Source of the DNA: Chloroflexota bacterium
GTDB taxonomy: Bacteria; Chloroflexota; Anaerolineae; Anaerolineales; Villigracilaceae
Assembly: GCA_016195815.1 (NCBI GenBank)
Contig: JACPYX010000008.1
Span: forward strand, 96,422-160,421
DNA: 64,000 bases
Reading direction: 5' to 3'
Of the stretch, positions 18,572 to 27,994 are shown one piece after another; within the stretch, counting starts at the first letter, position 1; every line of letters starts with the position of its first letter. The position numbers and the translations under genes were made by a program. The notes under the pieces were generated by a model that worked only from the letters and a program-made list of their open reading frames with translations, was not told the DNA's origin and ran no database searches.

Positions 18572-18594
18572 AAGAATGGACTCCGTTATTTTTT
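18554..18594 (+). terminator. Rho-independent terminator of the ccm operon
   Basis: AACGGAGTCC (18554-18563), 14-nt loop, GGACTCCGTT (18578-18587), then ATTTTTT. Confidence 0.85.
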
Positions 18595-18597
18595 ACA

Positions 18598-20208
18598 ATG
18601 ACGCGACGCGCGATCTTCCTGCCCGGATTATTTGCCATCCTGCTGACCATGATCAGCATGGCGCTTCTTCCCGCGACCTCCAGCCGGGCGGCTGAATCCG
18701 CACCCCCGCCCGGCCCCGATCGCGTCTCCACCATCACCGTTGATTACACCGCCTACGAATGGTGGATGGCTGCCTGGCGCAAGAATTCCGTTGCCTGCTC
18801 GATCATTGTTGATCATGAAGGACAACCCACGCTGGGAGAAGTGTACCGGGATTGCAACGCGGCAGTTTACAATACCTGGAAGACCCAGAAACCCTGCATT
18901 GATAACATCTGCGCGGGATATTATCTATATTTGGTTCAGACGCGCAAATCGCAAAGAGAAATGACGGTTAAACTGCCGCCGCCCACAGTGACGTTATCGC
19001 TGGAGAACTGCGCCCCCGTTTCCAGGTCCGGCACGAATATATGTGAATCAACTCCAACCCTCGTGCTTACAGGCCAGGAGCCGCTTCCCAACGAACGCAT
19101 CAGACGCATCGAAGGCACAATGGACGGCACACCATTCACCTGCGACCCAATCTGCAAATTGCGTCTTGCCCCCACCGATGACAACGGCGTCAGGCTTGAG
19201 TTTTGGGCATGGTCGAGTTACGGCGATAGCAGCCCGGTCTTCACCGGACAAGTGCGCGTCGCGATCGCGGACGAAAATAACCCTGATCAATATTCCTGGT
19301 ACGTAGACGTACTTTCAAGTCAATGGCAGGGGGTTCCGAACGCATCGTGCTCTGAGACGTGGGGAACTTTCCCACCTGTGGGCGGACCGCCCGATTGGTT
19401 AAGCACGCCGAAAGATCCATCTGAATTGAGCAGTGACATTCCCTACAACTATCTTTCTGCGAACCTGATCCTGCAAGGCGTGGTGGATGCCAGCGGCTGT
19501 CCGGATGGCGGACTTCTGCCCGATGGCGGCGCCAACCAATGCGGGCTGGATGCCGCCCGCAGCCAGGTGGACGCCTGGCAAAACCAATTCGATTCGCTCA
19601 TTTTGGATACATCGCAAAATACCGGCGTCCCGGCAAAATTGTTGAAGAATCTCTTTGCGCGTGAAAGCCAGTTCTGGCCCGGTGTCTTCAAGGCCAGCAC
19701 GGATGCCGGCCTGGGTCAATTGACCGAAAACGGCGCGGATACTGCGCTGCTTTGGAATCCATCCTTCTACAATCAATATTGCCCGCTCGTGCTTTCCTCC
19801 GAATCATGCAGCAAAGGATATTTACATCTCAAGGAAAAAGATCAACTGCTTCTGCGGCAGGCATTGGTCGGCAGTGTCAACGCTGCCTGTGACAATTGTC
19901 CGCTCGGCATTGATTTGAGTCAGGCCAATTTCAGTGTCGCTGTTTTTGCCCAAACCCTGCTCGCCAGTTGCGAGCAAACCGGCCAGATCATTCAGAACAA
20001 CACGGGGCAGTTACCGGGCGATGCTGCGTCGTATGAAGATTTGTGGAAGTTCACGCTCGTCAACTACAACGCCGGCGCGGGATGCCTGGGTCTGGCAGTG
20101 AACGAAACCTGGAACGCGGAACGCAAGCTCACCTGGGATGCGATGTCCACGCGCTTCACCGATGTCTGCGCGCCAGCTGCAAATTATGTGAGCGACATCA
20201 GCAAGTAA
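18598..20208 (+). CDS. Secreted lytic-transglycosylase-like (SLT fold) protein
   Basis: The 536-residue protein has an N-terminal signal helix (about 5-31, cleavage near SRAAES), a Cys-rich beta-type region (about 40-270), and a C-terminal lysozyme-like domain with LFARESQFWPG (putative catalytic E356) and GLGQLT, the pattern of SLT-type transglycosylases that cut peptidoglycan glycan chains. The many paired cysteines suggest disulfides, fitting export. No Shine-Dalgarno sequence is seen. Substrate and role, perhaps in envelope remodelling, are inferred from the fold. Confidence 0.65.
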   Translation: MTRRAIFLPGLFAILLTMISMALLPATSSRAAESAPPPGPDRVSTITVDYTAYEWWMAAWRKNSVACSIIVDHEGQPTLGEVYRDCNAAVYNTWKTQKPCIDNICAGYYLYLVQTRKSQREMTVKLPPPTVTLSLENCAPVSRSGTNICESTPTLVLTGQEPLPNERIRRIEGTMDGTPFTCDPICKLRLAPTDDNGVRLEFWAWSSYGDSSPVFTGQVRVAIADENNPDQYSWYVDVLSSQWQGVPNASCSETWGTFPPVGGPPDWLSTPKDPSELSSDIPYNYLSANLILQGVVDASGCPDGGLLPDGGANQCGLDAARSQVDAWQNQFDSLILDTSQNTGVPAKLLKNLFARESQFWPGVFKASTDAGLGQLTENGADTALLWNPSFYNQYCPLVLSSESCSKGYLHLKEKDQLLLRQALVGSVNAACDNCPLGIDLSQANFSVAVFAQTLLASCEQTGQIIQNNTGQLPGDAASYEDLWKFTLVNYNAGAGCLGLAVNETWNAERKLTWDAMSTRFTDVCAPAANYVSDISK

Positions 20209-20291
20209 CAACTGAAAATTTTTCGTTTTATGCTAAACTAAAATCAAATTAACCCCTCTCGTCCTTCCCGCACAAAACAACGGGTAAGCGG

Positions 20292-20320
20292 CCTCCCCAA
20301 ATTTGTCGAATTTGGGGAGG
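20292..20320. repeat. 12-bp perfect palindromic hairpin in leader
   Basis: CCTCCCCAAATT (20292-20303) and AATTTGGGGAGG (20309-20320), 5-nt loop, between the transglycosylase-like gene and the Fe-S oxidoreductase, 30 bp before its start. With no U-tract it looks like a mobile palindromic repeat or leader structure. Confidence 0.6.
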
Positions 20321-20349
20321 GTTGGGGTGAAGGCTAAACGGAGGCACAC

Positions 20350-22341
20350 ATGCTTACCCTCATTGAAAAGATCCTCTTCGCCATTGCTGTTCTTATTTCC
20401 CTGTACTTCACCTGGCGCGGTGTGGAACGTATCATCAAACTCATCTCCAGCGGACAGGGCCAGCCCGATTGGAAGGCCGCCTTCAAACGCATCCCCAAAG
20501 TCCTTGCAAAAGTCGTTTCGTTCCAGCCCGTTTTTCGTTTTCGCTTTTGGCCCAGCCTGCTCCACGCCCTGATCGGCTGGGGCTTTCTTGTTTTTCTGCT
20601 GGTCAATCTTTCGGATTTGATCAAAGGCTACACCGGTTTCAGCATCCTCTATCAGACCGGATTATTCGGTGACGTTTACAGACTCTTTGCGGACATTGCC
20701 AATGTGGCGATCATCGTCGGCATTCTGGCGATGGCCGTGCGCCGCTTCATTCTTCGACCCGCGACTCTGTCCACGCGCCAGACGACTCTGCTCGACCCGA
20801 AGGCGCGCATCGGTATCTCGCGCGATTCATTCATCGTGGCGGCGTTTATCTTCGTCCATAATATGTCTCGATTTTTAGGCGAGTCGTTTTATCTCGCAGA
20901 AAACGGCCTGGCTGACAGGTGGCAGCCGGCCATTTCAACGGCCGCCCGCTTATGGTCCGGCACAGATGCGAACGCGCTTATCATCGGCGAACATGCCATG
21001 TGGTGGATCTCGCTCGGCGCGGTGGTCGCGTTCCTTCCATATTTTCCGTACAGCAAACACATTCATCTTTTCTTCGCGCCGTTGAATATTTGGATGAAAC
21101 CGCAGAGACATTCCATCGGCGAGTTGAAATATTTGAATCTCGACGACACATCCATTGAACAATTCGGCGCGGCGACGATGAAGGACCTGGGCTGGGAACA
21201 AGTGATGGATAGTTACGCGTGCATCATGTGTTTCCGCTGCCAGGAAGTTTGCCCGGCCTATAACACCGGAAAACTTTTGTCGCCTGCCGCGTTGGAAATC
21301 AACAAGCGTTACAACTTCAATCACGGCGGCGGCACGGACGTTCCGATGCTGAACTTGATCTCGGAAGAAGCTGTGTGGGCCTGTACTTCGTGCGGCGCGT
21401 GCGTGGACATTTGCCCGGTGGGCAACGAGCCGATGCGCGACATTTTGGATATTCGCCGCAATCTCGTCTTGACGGAAAACAAATTTCCAAAGCAATTGGA
21501 AAATGCTTTTCGCGGAATGGAACGCAACGCCAATCCTTGGAATGTGTCGCAGGCGGACCGAATGAAATGGGCCGACGGTTTGAACGTGCCGACCATCGAG
21601 ACAAACCCCGAACCTGATATTCTGTGGTGGGTCGGGTGTGCGCCCGCCACCGATGCGCGCGCCCAAAAAACATCACAAGCCTTTGCAAAAATTTTGAGCG
21701 CGGCCGGAGTCAATTACGCCGTGCTCGGAAAGAACGAGCAATGCACAGGCGACTCTGCTCGACGCGCAGGACGCGAAGATATCTTCTTCGCACTGGCAAC
21801 GACCAATGTCGAGATATTAAATGAAGTCAAGCCAAAACGAATCGTCACAACCTGCCCGCATTGTTTGCATACGATCAAGAACGAGTATCCGGCCTTCGGC
21901 GGGAATTACACGGTCATTCATCACACGCAGTTGATCAATGAACTGGTGGGGGCCGGCAAAATTCACATAAACCTGGATGGCGATAACGATAATATAAAGA
22001 TCACCTTCCATGATCCCTGCTATCTTGGACGCCACAACCAAATCTTCGATGCGCCGCGCGATGATTTGAAGTCAGCGGGATTGCAGGTGATCGAGATGCC
22101 GCGCAATGGCGCCAAGTCATTCTGTTGCGGCGCGGGCGGAGGGCAAATGTGGAAGGAAGAGGAGAACGGCACGGCGCGCGTGAATTCGACTCGTTTCGCC
22201 GAGGCTAAATCAACCGGAGCGAACACCGTGGCAGTCGGCTGTCCATTCTGCCTGACGATGATGAGCGATGCATCGAAAACAGACGGCGGCGCGATTCAGG
22301 TCAAGGATGTTGCGGAATTGGTGGCGGAAAGACTCAAGTAA
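20350..22341 (+). CDS. Membrane Fe-S oxidoreductase (HdrDE/EtfD-like)
   Basis: The 663-residue protein has an N-terminal membrane domain of about five helices resembling the respiratory nitrate reductase gamma / HdrE type, a ferredoxin domain with two [4Fe-4S] motifs (CIMCFRCQEVCP and CTSCGACVDICP), and two CCG domains (VGCAP...TCPHC and HDPCYLG...CCGAGGG...GCPFC). This layout is shared by HdrDE-type reductases and the EtfD/ETF-menaquinone oxidoreductases; it likely passes electrons between a soluble carrier and quinone. GGAGG (20340-20344) fixes the start. It converges with sdhB and shares its terminator. Confidence 0.85.
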   Translation: MLTLIEKILFAIAVLISLYFTWRGVERIIKLISSGQGQPDWKAAFKRIPKVLAKVVSFQPVFRFRFWPSLLHALIGWGFLVFLLVNLSDLIKGYTGFSILYQTGLFGDVYRLFADIANVAIIVGILAMAVRRFILRPATLSTRQTTLLDPKARIGISRDSFIVAAFIFVHNMSRFLGESFYLAENGLADRWQPAISTAARLWSGTDANALIIGEHAMWWISLGAVVAFLPYFPYSKHIHLFFAPLNIWMKPQRHSIGELKYLNLDDTSIEQFGAATMKDLGWEQVMDSYACIMCFRCQEVCPAYNTGKLLSPAALEINKRYNFNHGGGTDVPMLNLISEEAVWACTSCGACVDICPVGNEPMRDILDIRRNLVLTENKFPKQLENAFRGMERNANPWNVSQADRMKWADGLNVPTIETNPEPDILWWVGCAPATDARAQKTSQAFAKILSAAGVNYAVLGKNEQCTGDSARRAGREDIFFALATTNVEILNEVKPKRIVTTCPHCLHTIKNEYPAFGGNYTVIHHTQLINELVGAGKIHINLDGDNDNIKITFHDPCYLGRHNQIFDAPRDDLKSAGLQVIEMPRNGAKSFCCGAGGGQMWKEEENGTARVNSTRFAEAKSTGANTVAVGCPFCLTMMSDASKTDGGAIQVKDVAELVAERLK

Positions 22342-22368
22342 TCAGGGAACAGCATTTGTAAAAGGATA

Positions 22369-22406
22369 GCAGAACGTCCCGAGGCGTTGTCCTGAGTCTG
22401 TCGAAG
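22369..22406. repeat. Dispersed intergenic repeat fragments
   Basis: GCAGAACGTCCCG (22369-22381) is the inverse of a 13-mer at 12422-12434; TTGTCCTGAGTCTGTCGAAG (22387-22406) resembles a short phrase recurrent between genes in many environmental bacteria (recollection, unchecked). Confidence 0.4.
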
Positions 22407-22475
22407 AGTTTCCGTGCTTCAAGTTCGTTTTCTGCCTAAACCCTCGGGGCAGTGCGTCACATTGGTCATTAAATC

Positions 22476-22516
22476 AGCAGGCCGCGTCGTACGGACGCGG
22501 CCTGCTCTTTATTTAT
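22476..22516. terminator. Terminator between convergent Fe-S oxidoreductase and sdhB
   Basis: AGCAGGCCGCGTC (22476-22488), loop GTACG, GACGCGGCCTGCT (22494-22506), then CTTTATTTAT; 13-bp perfect stem, 19 bp from the sdhB stop. Confidence 0.85.
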
Positions 22517-22524
22517 AATTCTGT

Positions 22525-23235
22525 TTAGTCCAACTTGCCTGTCACCATTGCCATTTTCAACTCACCGATGGCTTTGGTGATCTTGATATCACGCGGACAA
22601 GCCATTGTGCAATTGAAGATGGTATGACAGCGCGCCACGCCGTTCGTCTCGCTCAGGATCTCCAGGCGCTGAGATGCGGCCTCATCGCGGCTGTCGAAAA
22701 TGAAACGATGTGCGGTCACCAGGGCGGCTGGCCCAAGATAACTCTCGTTGCCCCAATAAGATGGGCAGGATGTGGTGCAGGCCGCACACAGGATACACTT
22801 GGTCGTCTCATCGAAGCGGGCGCGGTCTTCGGGCGATTGCAATCGTTCCTTGCCATCCGCGGGCAGAGGTGATTCGTTGATGAAATACGGCAGGACTTTT
22901 TTGTAGTTGTTGAAGAACGGTTCCATATCAACGATCAAGTCTTTAATGACCTTCAAACCAAGCAACGGCTCGACCGTGATCTTATGGCCCACATCGCGCA
23001 CCAGCGTTTTACACGCCAGATAATTGCGTCCGTTGATGCGCAGGGCGTCCGATCCGCACACGCCGTGCGCGCACGAGCGCCGGAACGACAGTGTGCCGTC
23101 AACATGGCCCTTCACTTTTTCAAGCAGGTCAAGGATTCGGTCGGTCTCTTCGGCCTCAATCGAGTAGGTCTCGTAATGCCATTTCTTGTCAACTTCAGGA
23201 TTGTAGCGAAAAATCTTAAGTGTGACTTCCATCAT
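22525..23235 (-). CDS. sdhB: Succinate dehydrogenase iron-sulfur subunit
   Basis: The 236-residue protein has the three cluster motifs in order: [2Fe-2S] CAHGVCGSDAL...ACK, [4Fe-4S] CILCAACTTSCP and [3Fe-4S] CHTIFNCTMACP. It carries electrons from the flavin subunit to quinone in complex II. It is the last gene of the sdhCDAB order, starting 9 nt after the sdhA stop. Fumarate reductase use cannot be excluded by sequence. Confidence 0.95.
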   Translation of the reverse strand: MMEVTLKIFRYNPEVDKKWHYETYSIEAEETDRILDLLEKVKGHVDGTLSFRRSCAHGVCGSDALRINGRNYLACKTLVRDVGHKITVEPLLGLKVIKDLIVDMEPFFNNYKKVLPYFINESPLPADGKERLQSPEDRARFDETTKCILCAACTTSCPSYWGNESYLGPAALVTAHRFIFDSRDEAASQRLEILSETNGVARCHTIFNCTMACPRDIKITKAIGELKMAMVTGKLD

Positions 23236-23244
23236 CGCCTCTAC

Positions 23245-25038
23245 TTAATAAACACGTTTCTTGGGTTGATATTTCGTGATGACAACCGGTTTATAGCCAA
23301 TACTGACGTTGCCATCTTTCTTCCACGCCAGTGTATGCTTCAACCAGTTCTGGTCGTCGCGTTCGGGATAATCCTCGCGCGAATGCCCGCCGCGCGACTC
23401 TTTCCGGTTCAAGGCGCAGTGCGCGATCACTTCGGCCACTTCGAGCATGTTGCCTAATTCCCAGGTATTCAACAAATCGGTGTTGAAGATCCTGCCGGTA
23501 TCGGTCACGCGCACTTGTTTGAAACGTTCCTGCAGCCCGCGGACTTTTTCGACCGCGCTCCGCATATCTTTTTCGTTTCGATAAATGCCGACCAGATCGA
23601 ACATGACCTTCTTCATTTCCGTTGCAATATCGAAGGCATTCTCTTTGCCCGAACCATTCCTTAACGTATCAAACTGTGACCTCGCGCCGGCTTCCGCGTC
23701 ACCGGGCAGTTCCTGGAAATCAACCTGATTCGCATACTCTGCGGCCTTGATTCCGGAATGCTTGCCGAAGACCACCAGGTCGAGCAATGAGTTTGTGCCG
23801 AGGCGATTGCCTCCGTGCACTGAAACGCAGGCGCATTCGCCCGCCGCATAAAGTCCGGGAAAGACCGTGTTCTTATCGTCAATCACAACTTCGCCGTATT
23901 TGTTGGTCGGGATGCCGCCCATTGTGTAATGTGCCGTCGGCTGAATGGGCATCAACTGCGTGACCGGGTCAACGCCAAGGTAAACGCGGCAGAAGTCAAT
24001 GATGTCCGGCAACTTTGCGAGAACTTCTTCGCCAGTGATCGTGTACGGTGAGCCGTCCGGGTTTGTGCGCCCGTCCAGCGCCGCGTATTTGATGACAGAT
24101 TCGGGACGCACATCGAGATAAACATAATTCGAACCGTTGGCGCCGCGCCCCTCGCGAATTTCGGTATAGATGGCGCGGCTGACTACATCGCGCGAGGCCA
24201 GGTCTTTGACGGTCGGCGCGTACTTCGGCATGAAGCGTTCACCTTTGCCGTTGATCAGCACGCCGCCTTCGCCGCGCACACCTTCGGTAATAAGAATGCC
24301 AAGTTTGTAAATTCCGGTGGGGTGGAACTGGAAGAATTCCATATCTTCCAGCGGCAGGCCTTTGCGCAGAAGCATGGCCGCGCCATCGCCGGTGTAAGCA
24401 TAAGCGTTGGATGTGACTTCAAAGATGCGGCCGTGTCCGCCGGTGGCAAAGATAACGGCCTTTGCATGGAAGGTGTGCAGTTCGCCGGTTGCCAACTCAA
24501 CGGCTACAACGCCCGCGGCTTTGCCGTTGACGATCAAAAGTTCAAGCGCCTGATACTCATCGAAGAAATTCACCTTGTTCTTGAGACACTGCTGGTAGAG
24601 TGTTTGCAGGATCATGTGGCCGGTGCGGTCCGCAGCGTGCGCCGCGCGCCGGACGGGTTTTCCCGTTTCATTGTTGGTGTGCCCGCCAAATGGCCGCTGG
24701 GAGATGCGGCCTTCGGGTGTGCGGTCAAAGGGCAGGCCCATGTGTTCGAGTTCGAGCACCGCGTCAATGGCTTCGTTGCACATAAACTCGATGGCATCCT
24801 GATCGCCGAGATAATCAGAGCCTTTGACAGTGTCATAGGTGTGCCATTCGGGTTTGTCTTCTTCGAGGTTGCCGAGCGCGGCGCCGATGCCGCCCTGCGC
24901 CGCGCCGGTATGCGAGCGCGTGGGATACAACTTGCTGATGACGGCGGTCTTTGCGCCGCGTGAGGCGTAGAGACCCGCCATGAGTCCCGCGCCGCCCGCG
25001 CCGACGACGACTACGTCAAATTGATGAATATTTGCCAT
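23245..25038 (-). CDS. sdhA: Succinate dehydrogenase flavoprotein subunit
   Basis: The 597-residue protein has the FAD dinucleotide site [14 protein letters not shown], the flavinylation region [10 protein letters not shown] with the covalent-FAD His, active-site HPTG and REGRG segments and SVHGGNRLG. It oxidises succinate to fumarate. GGAG lies 6 nt before the ATG. It follows sdhD by 83 nt that contain a repeat. Confidence 0.96.
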   Translation of the reverse strand: MANIHQFDVVVVGAGGAGLMAGLYASRGAKTAVISKLYPTRSHTGAAQGGIGAALGNLEEDKPEWHTYDTVKGSDYLGDQDAIEFMCNEAIDAVLELEHMGLPFDRTPEGRISQRPFGGHTNNETGKPVRRAAHAADRTGHMILQTLYQQCLKNKVNFFDEYQALELLIVNGKAAGVVAVELATGELHTFHAKAVIFATGGHGRIFEVTSNAYAYTGDGAAMLLRKGLPLEDMEFFQFHPTGIYKLGILITEGVRGEGGVLINGKGERFMPKYAPTVKDLASRDVVSRAIYTEIREGRGANGSNYVYLDVRPESVIKYAALDGRTNPDGSPYTITGEEVLAKLPDIIDFCRVYLGVDPVTQLMPIQPTAHYTMGGIPTNKYGEVVIDDKNTVFPGLYAAGECACVSVHGGNRLGTNSLLDLVVFGKHSGIKAAEYANQVDFQELPGDAEAGARSQFDTLRNGSGKENAFDIATEMKKVMFDLVGIYRNEKDMRSAVEKVRGLQERFKQVRVTDTGRIFNTDLLNTWELGNMLEVAEVIAHCALNRKESRGGHSREDYPERDDQNWLKHTLAWKKDGNVSIGYKPVVITKYQPKKRVY

Positions 25039-25052
25039 GAATTACTCCAAAC

Positions 25053-25113
25053 TTAACCACGAAGGGTACGAAGGTCGCAAAGGAAAAAACGCAATCGTGT
25101 TCTTTGTGGTTAA
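25053..25113. repeat. Interrupted inverted repeat between sdhD and sdhA
   Basis: TTAACCAC (25053-25060) and GTGGTTAA (25106-25113) flank CGAAGG-type direct repeats. The phrase ACCACGAAGGGTACGAAGG resembles a short repeat found between genes in many environmental bacteria (recollection, unchecked). Confidence 0.45.
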
Positions 25114-25121
25114 AAATATTT

Positions 25122-25544
25122 TTACGAAGCCCAGATGACATAAATAGCGATGGCATTCACAACCAGCGCATACGCGATGATACCATTGCGGAACCAGCGC
25201 CGCGCAACAACACCGGCGAAATAATCGTCCAGGATTTCAAGCACGCCATGTACGCCATGCCCTGAGACGATCAGCACAAATGCGATGACCATTAACTTGA
25301 CGAGAATGGTGATCCATATATATGCGCCCAGTGGGTTTTCGTTGAGGTTGGGGAGGAACGCCCAGCGCAGAATGTCGGCGAGGTTAGCGCCGGTCTGCGC
25401 GCTGACGATCAAGCCGCCGATCAATCCTGCCAGGATGAATCCGTACATTGCCAGCGCGGTAAGACGCGTAAAGATCCACATGATCATTTCAAAGTTGAAC
25501 CCGCGTTTCGACAAGGGCAGGGTTCTAGGTTTTGCAGTTTCCAT
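25122..25544 (-). CDS. sdhD: Succinate dehydrogenase membrane anchor subunit
   Basis: The 140-residue protein has three membrane helices and the haem/quinone-region segment VSGHGVHGVLEILDDY, typical of the SdhD anchor. Its ATG directly abuts the sdhC stop, so the two are translationally coupled. Confidence 0.85.
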   Translation of the reverse strand: METAKPRTLPLSKRGFNFEMIMWIFTRLTALAMYGFILAGLIGGLIVSAQTGANLADILRWAFLPNLNENPLGAYIWITILVKLMVIAFVLIVSGHGVHGVLEILDDYFAGVVARRWFRNGIIAYALVVNAIAIYVIWAS

Positions 25545-25907
25545 CTATCCTCCCACCGCAGAGCGGAATACAACGAAAAGCATGAAGCCGTAAAGAGGCA
25601 GGAAAACAGCCCACTCCAGCCAGATGGCTTCGCGCTGGCGTCTGATGAGATTTGGAAACAGGTCCAGGATGGTGATGCGTAATCCATTGATGATGTGGAA
25701 TAGCCCGAAGGAAAGGCTGAATATCTGGAAGAGCCAATTCCCCAAAATACCGCTGGCGAAATCCACGCCTGCCAGCGCCATGATGTAAATCGTGAAGAAG
25801 GTGAATAAAGCGCTCCCGCCGATGCGATGCAGGATGTAGCTCCAGAATGGAGTCTTTCCCTTGTAACGCAGGGCCACGGCCAGGCCGACGTTCCTTTTCA
25901 AGCCCAT
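25545..25907 (-). CDS. sdhC: Succinate dehydrogenase cytochrome b subunit
   Basis: The 120-residue, three-helix protein has SYILHRIGG (quinone-site Ser/Arg pattern) and the haem-ligand segment FHIINGLRITILD. First gene of the sdh operon, with AGGAGG 6 nt before ATG. Confidence 0.9.
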   Translation of the reverse strand: MGLKRNVGLAVALRYKGKTPFWSYILHRIGGSALFTFFTIYIMALAGVDFASGILGNWLFQIFSLSFGLFHIINGLRITILDLFPNLIRRQREAIWLEWAVFLPLYGFMLFVVFRSAVGG

Positions 25908-25948
25908 CTATGCCTCCTTGTAAAATTGATTTTGTTCTACGAGCGGAT

Positions 25949-25978
25949 ATTTTACCCCCACTTTCATTGATTTCTCAA
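25949..25978 (-). promoter_or_regulatory. Promoter of sdhCDAB
   Basis: On the minus strand: TTGAGA (25978-25973), 18-bp spacer, TAAAAT (25954-25949), about 40 nt before sdhC. Confidence 0.65.
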
Positions 25979-26023
25979 CTTTGAGGCGGGCCTGCGCTAA
26001 AAAGCGACAATCATCATCATTTT

Positions 26024-26149
26024 TCAGTTGAAGCGCTGAAAGATCAATAAGGCTTGATGCTCCGCATCGTAAACAGGATGCCGAGCACTGCTGATGATGA
26101 CGAGGCTCAACCTGTACGCGTGTTCAGTATCGCCAGGATAGTCATCCAT
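26024..26149 (-). CDS. Possible small ORF or gene remnant (41 residues)
   Basis: The 328-bp space between sdhC and the next gene holds an ATG-TGA frame encoding MDDYPGDTEHAYRLSLVI... with ordinary-looking composition. It has no ribosome-binding site and no recognised family. It may be the end of a decayed gene. Confidence 0.25.
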   Translation of the reverse strand: MDDYPGDTEHAYRLSLVIISSARHPVYDAEHQALLIFQRFN

Positions 26150-26184
26150 CCATTGAATTGCACAATTTCATAATTGGGCTGGGC

Positions 26185-26190
26185 TATAAT
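26185..26190 (+). promoter_or_regulatory. -10 box TATAAT before the desulfurase-like gene
   Basis: Perfect TATAAT 45 nt before ATG 26236; no good -35 at 16-18 bp, though TTGCAC lies 21 bp upstream. Confidence 0.5.
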
Positions 26191-26235
26191 AAGAAATATA
26201 TTTTAAAGAATACATCCCGCTCACGGAGAATTAAA

Positions 26236-27492
26236 ATGTCTCTCGATCTCTCTGTCATCCGAAGTCAGTTTCCATCCCTCAGCCGCCCTGCTATTTTCTT
26301 CGATAATCCCGGCGGCACACAGATCGCCAAACAATCCCTGGATCGCATCAACAAGTATTTGTTGGAAAATAATGCAAACCACGAAGGAGCGTTTGCCACC
26401 AGCATTGCGTCTGACGCGGTGCTGGATGAGGCCCACCGCGCCATGGCAGATTTCTATAATGCCGCCAGCCCAGAGGAAATTATTTTCGGCGCGAACATGA
26501 CCACGCTGACCCTGCACATGAGCCGCTCGATTTCGCGGATGTGGAATGCAGGCGATGAAATTGTAGTGACGCGTCTCGATCACGATGCCAATGTCACTCC
26601 CTGGATACTGGCGGCAGAAGATAGAGGCTGTAAAATCACATGGGTGGATTTTGATGTGGAAGACGGCACTTTAAAATTGGACCAGCTTCAGAACGCTATT
26701 GAGCGCAAGCCGCGTTTCCTGGCAGTGGGATACGCATCGAACTCGCTGGGCACGATCAATCCGGTCGAAAAGATCATCAAAATGGCGCGCGATGCAGGCA
26801 CAATGGTCTATGTGGACGCGGTTCAATATGCGGCACATGGCCCAATTGATGTTCAACAACTGGATTGTGATTTCCTGGTATCGTCAGCTTACAAATTCTT
26901 CGGGACCCATTCCGGCATCCTCTATGGAAAGAAAGCAATCCTGGAAGATCTTTTTGCGTACAAAGTCCGGCCGGCCACCGATAAACTTCCCGGCAAGTTC
27001 GAAACTGGAACACAAAACCACGAAGGAATCGCGGGGGTATTAGGCGCTTTGGAATATTTCGAGTGGCTGGGAGAGCAATTTGGGGGAGATCAGGCGGATG
27101 GCCTGATCGAGAACGGTTATAGCGGACGCCGTCTTAGTTTCAAAAAGGCCATGTCCGCTGTCCGCGCATACGAGTTTGAACTCAGCCGGGCTTTGCTGGA
27201 GGTTTTGCAATCCATTCCCAATCTGACATTGTACGGTCTTAGCGATGTTCGCCGCCTTGATGAACGAGTGGCAACTTTTTCGTTTACGTTAAAAGGTCAA
27301 TCGCCGCGTAGTGTTGCCAAGAAACTCGCGCAAAAAGATATTTACGTCTGGGATGGAAATTATTACGCCATCAACGTGACCGAACGCCTCGGCCTCGAAC
27401 AAAGCGGCGGTATGGTTCGAGTGGGCGCGGCGCATTACAATACTTTGGATGAAGTCAAAAAACTTAAGGATGCCCTGCTTGCCATTGCGTAA
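26236..27492 (+). CDS. Cysteine desulfurase-like class V PLP enzyme (VC1184-type)
   Basis: The 418-residue protein is a fold-type I PLP enzyme with H116, D194, Q197 and the Schiff-base lysine K220 in SSAYKFFGTH. Sequence style (FDNPGGTQ at 23-29) matches the cysteine-desulfurase-like VC1184 family. The loop where true desulfurases carry the catalytic Cys reads DIYVWDGNYYAINV, without Cys, so persulfide chemistry is doubtful; the reaction is unknown. CGGAGAA before ATG 26236 fixes the start. It has no Fe-S assembly neighbours. Confidence 0.8.
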   Translation: MSLDLSVIRSQFPSLSRPAIFFDNPGGTQIAKQSLDRINKYLLENNANHEGAFATSIASDAVLDEAHRAMADFYNAASPEEIIFGANMTTLTLHMSRSISRMWNAGDEIVVTRLDHDANVTPWILAAEDRGCKITWVDFDVEDGTLKLDQLQNAIERKPRFLAVGYASNSLGTINPVEKIIKMARDAGTMVYVDAVQYAAHGPIDVQQLDCDFLVSSAYKFFGTHSGILYGKKAILEDLFAYKVRPATDKLPGKFETGTQNHEGIAGVLGALEYFEWLGEQFGGDQADGLIENGYSGRRLSFKKAMSAVRAYEFELSRALLEVLQSIPNLTLYGLSDVRRLDERVATFSFTLKGQSPRSVAKKLAQKDIYVWDGNYYAINVTERLGLEQSGGMVRVGAAHYNTLDEVKKLKDALLAIA

Positions 27493-27568
27493 GCAGCCAA
27501 TGTCTCGTTAATATATAATGGACACAAGATGTGTATACTAAGATCGTACCCAACCTGGAGGAGCCAAT

Positions 27569-27991
27569 ATGTTTGAAAAATTGTTACTCGCCGTAGACGG
27601 CTCGGAGCATGCCTTGCGCGCCGCCGGGATTGCCGGTGAATTAGCGCGGACAACAAAATCCAAAGAATTGCGCATCGTGGTAGCCTATGATAAGGTTCCA
27701 TCGTATTTGGGAGAGCCAAACCTGCAAGCCGCCATAGACACCCGTCTTAATGAAGCGCAGGCCATATTAGATGCCGCCATACAAGCTGCCGGGAAAATAC
27801 CCGGTGAGATACATACTGAACTGCTTGAAGGTCCCTCAGCAGAGGCGATCATTGATGTAGCTGCCACTCGGGAAAGCAATCTGATCGTGATGGGATCGCG
27901 CGGGCTGGGACAACTGGCTGGGTTGCTGCTGGGAAGCACCAGCCAAAAGGTAATTAATCACGCGCCTTGCCCGGTGTTGATCGCCAGATAA
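27569..27991 (+). CDS. Universal stress protein (UspA family)
   Basis: The 140-residue single-domain protein begins KLLLAVDGSEHA and ends with the ATP-binding pattern GSRGLGQLAGLLLGSTSQ (G-2x-G-9x-G-S/T), so it is likely an ATP-binding Usp. A strong TGGAGGAG site precedes the ATG. TATAAT (27514-27519) upstream may drive it. It converges with mobA with only 3 nt between stops and no terminator. Confidence 0.9.
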   Translation: MFEKLLLAVDGSEHALRAAGIAGELARTTKSKELRIVVAYDKVPSYLGEPNLQAAIDTRLNEAQAILDAAIQAAGKIPGEIHTELLEGPSAEAIIDVAATRESNLIVMGSRGLGQLAGLLLGSTSQKVINHAPCPVLIAR

Positions 27992-27994
27992 ACG

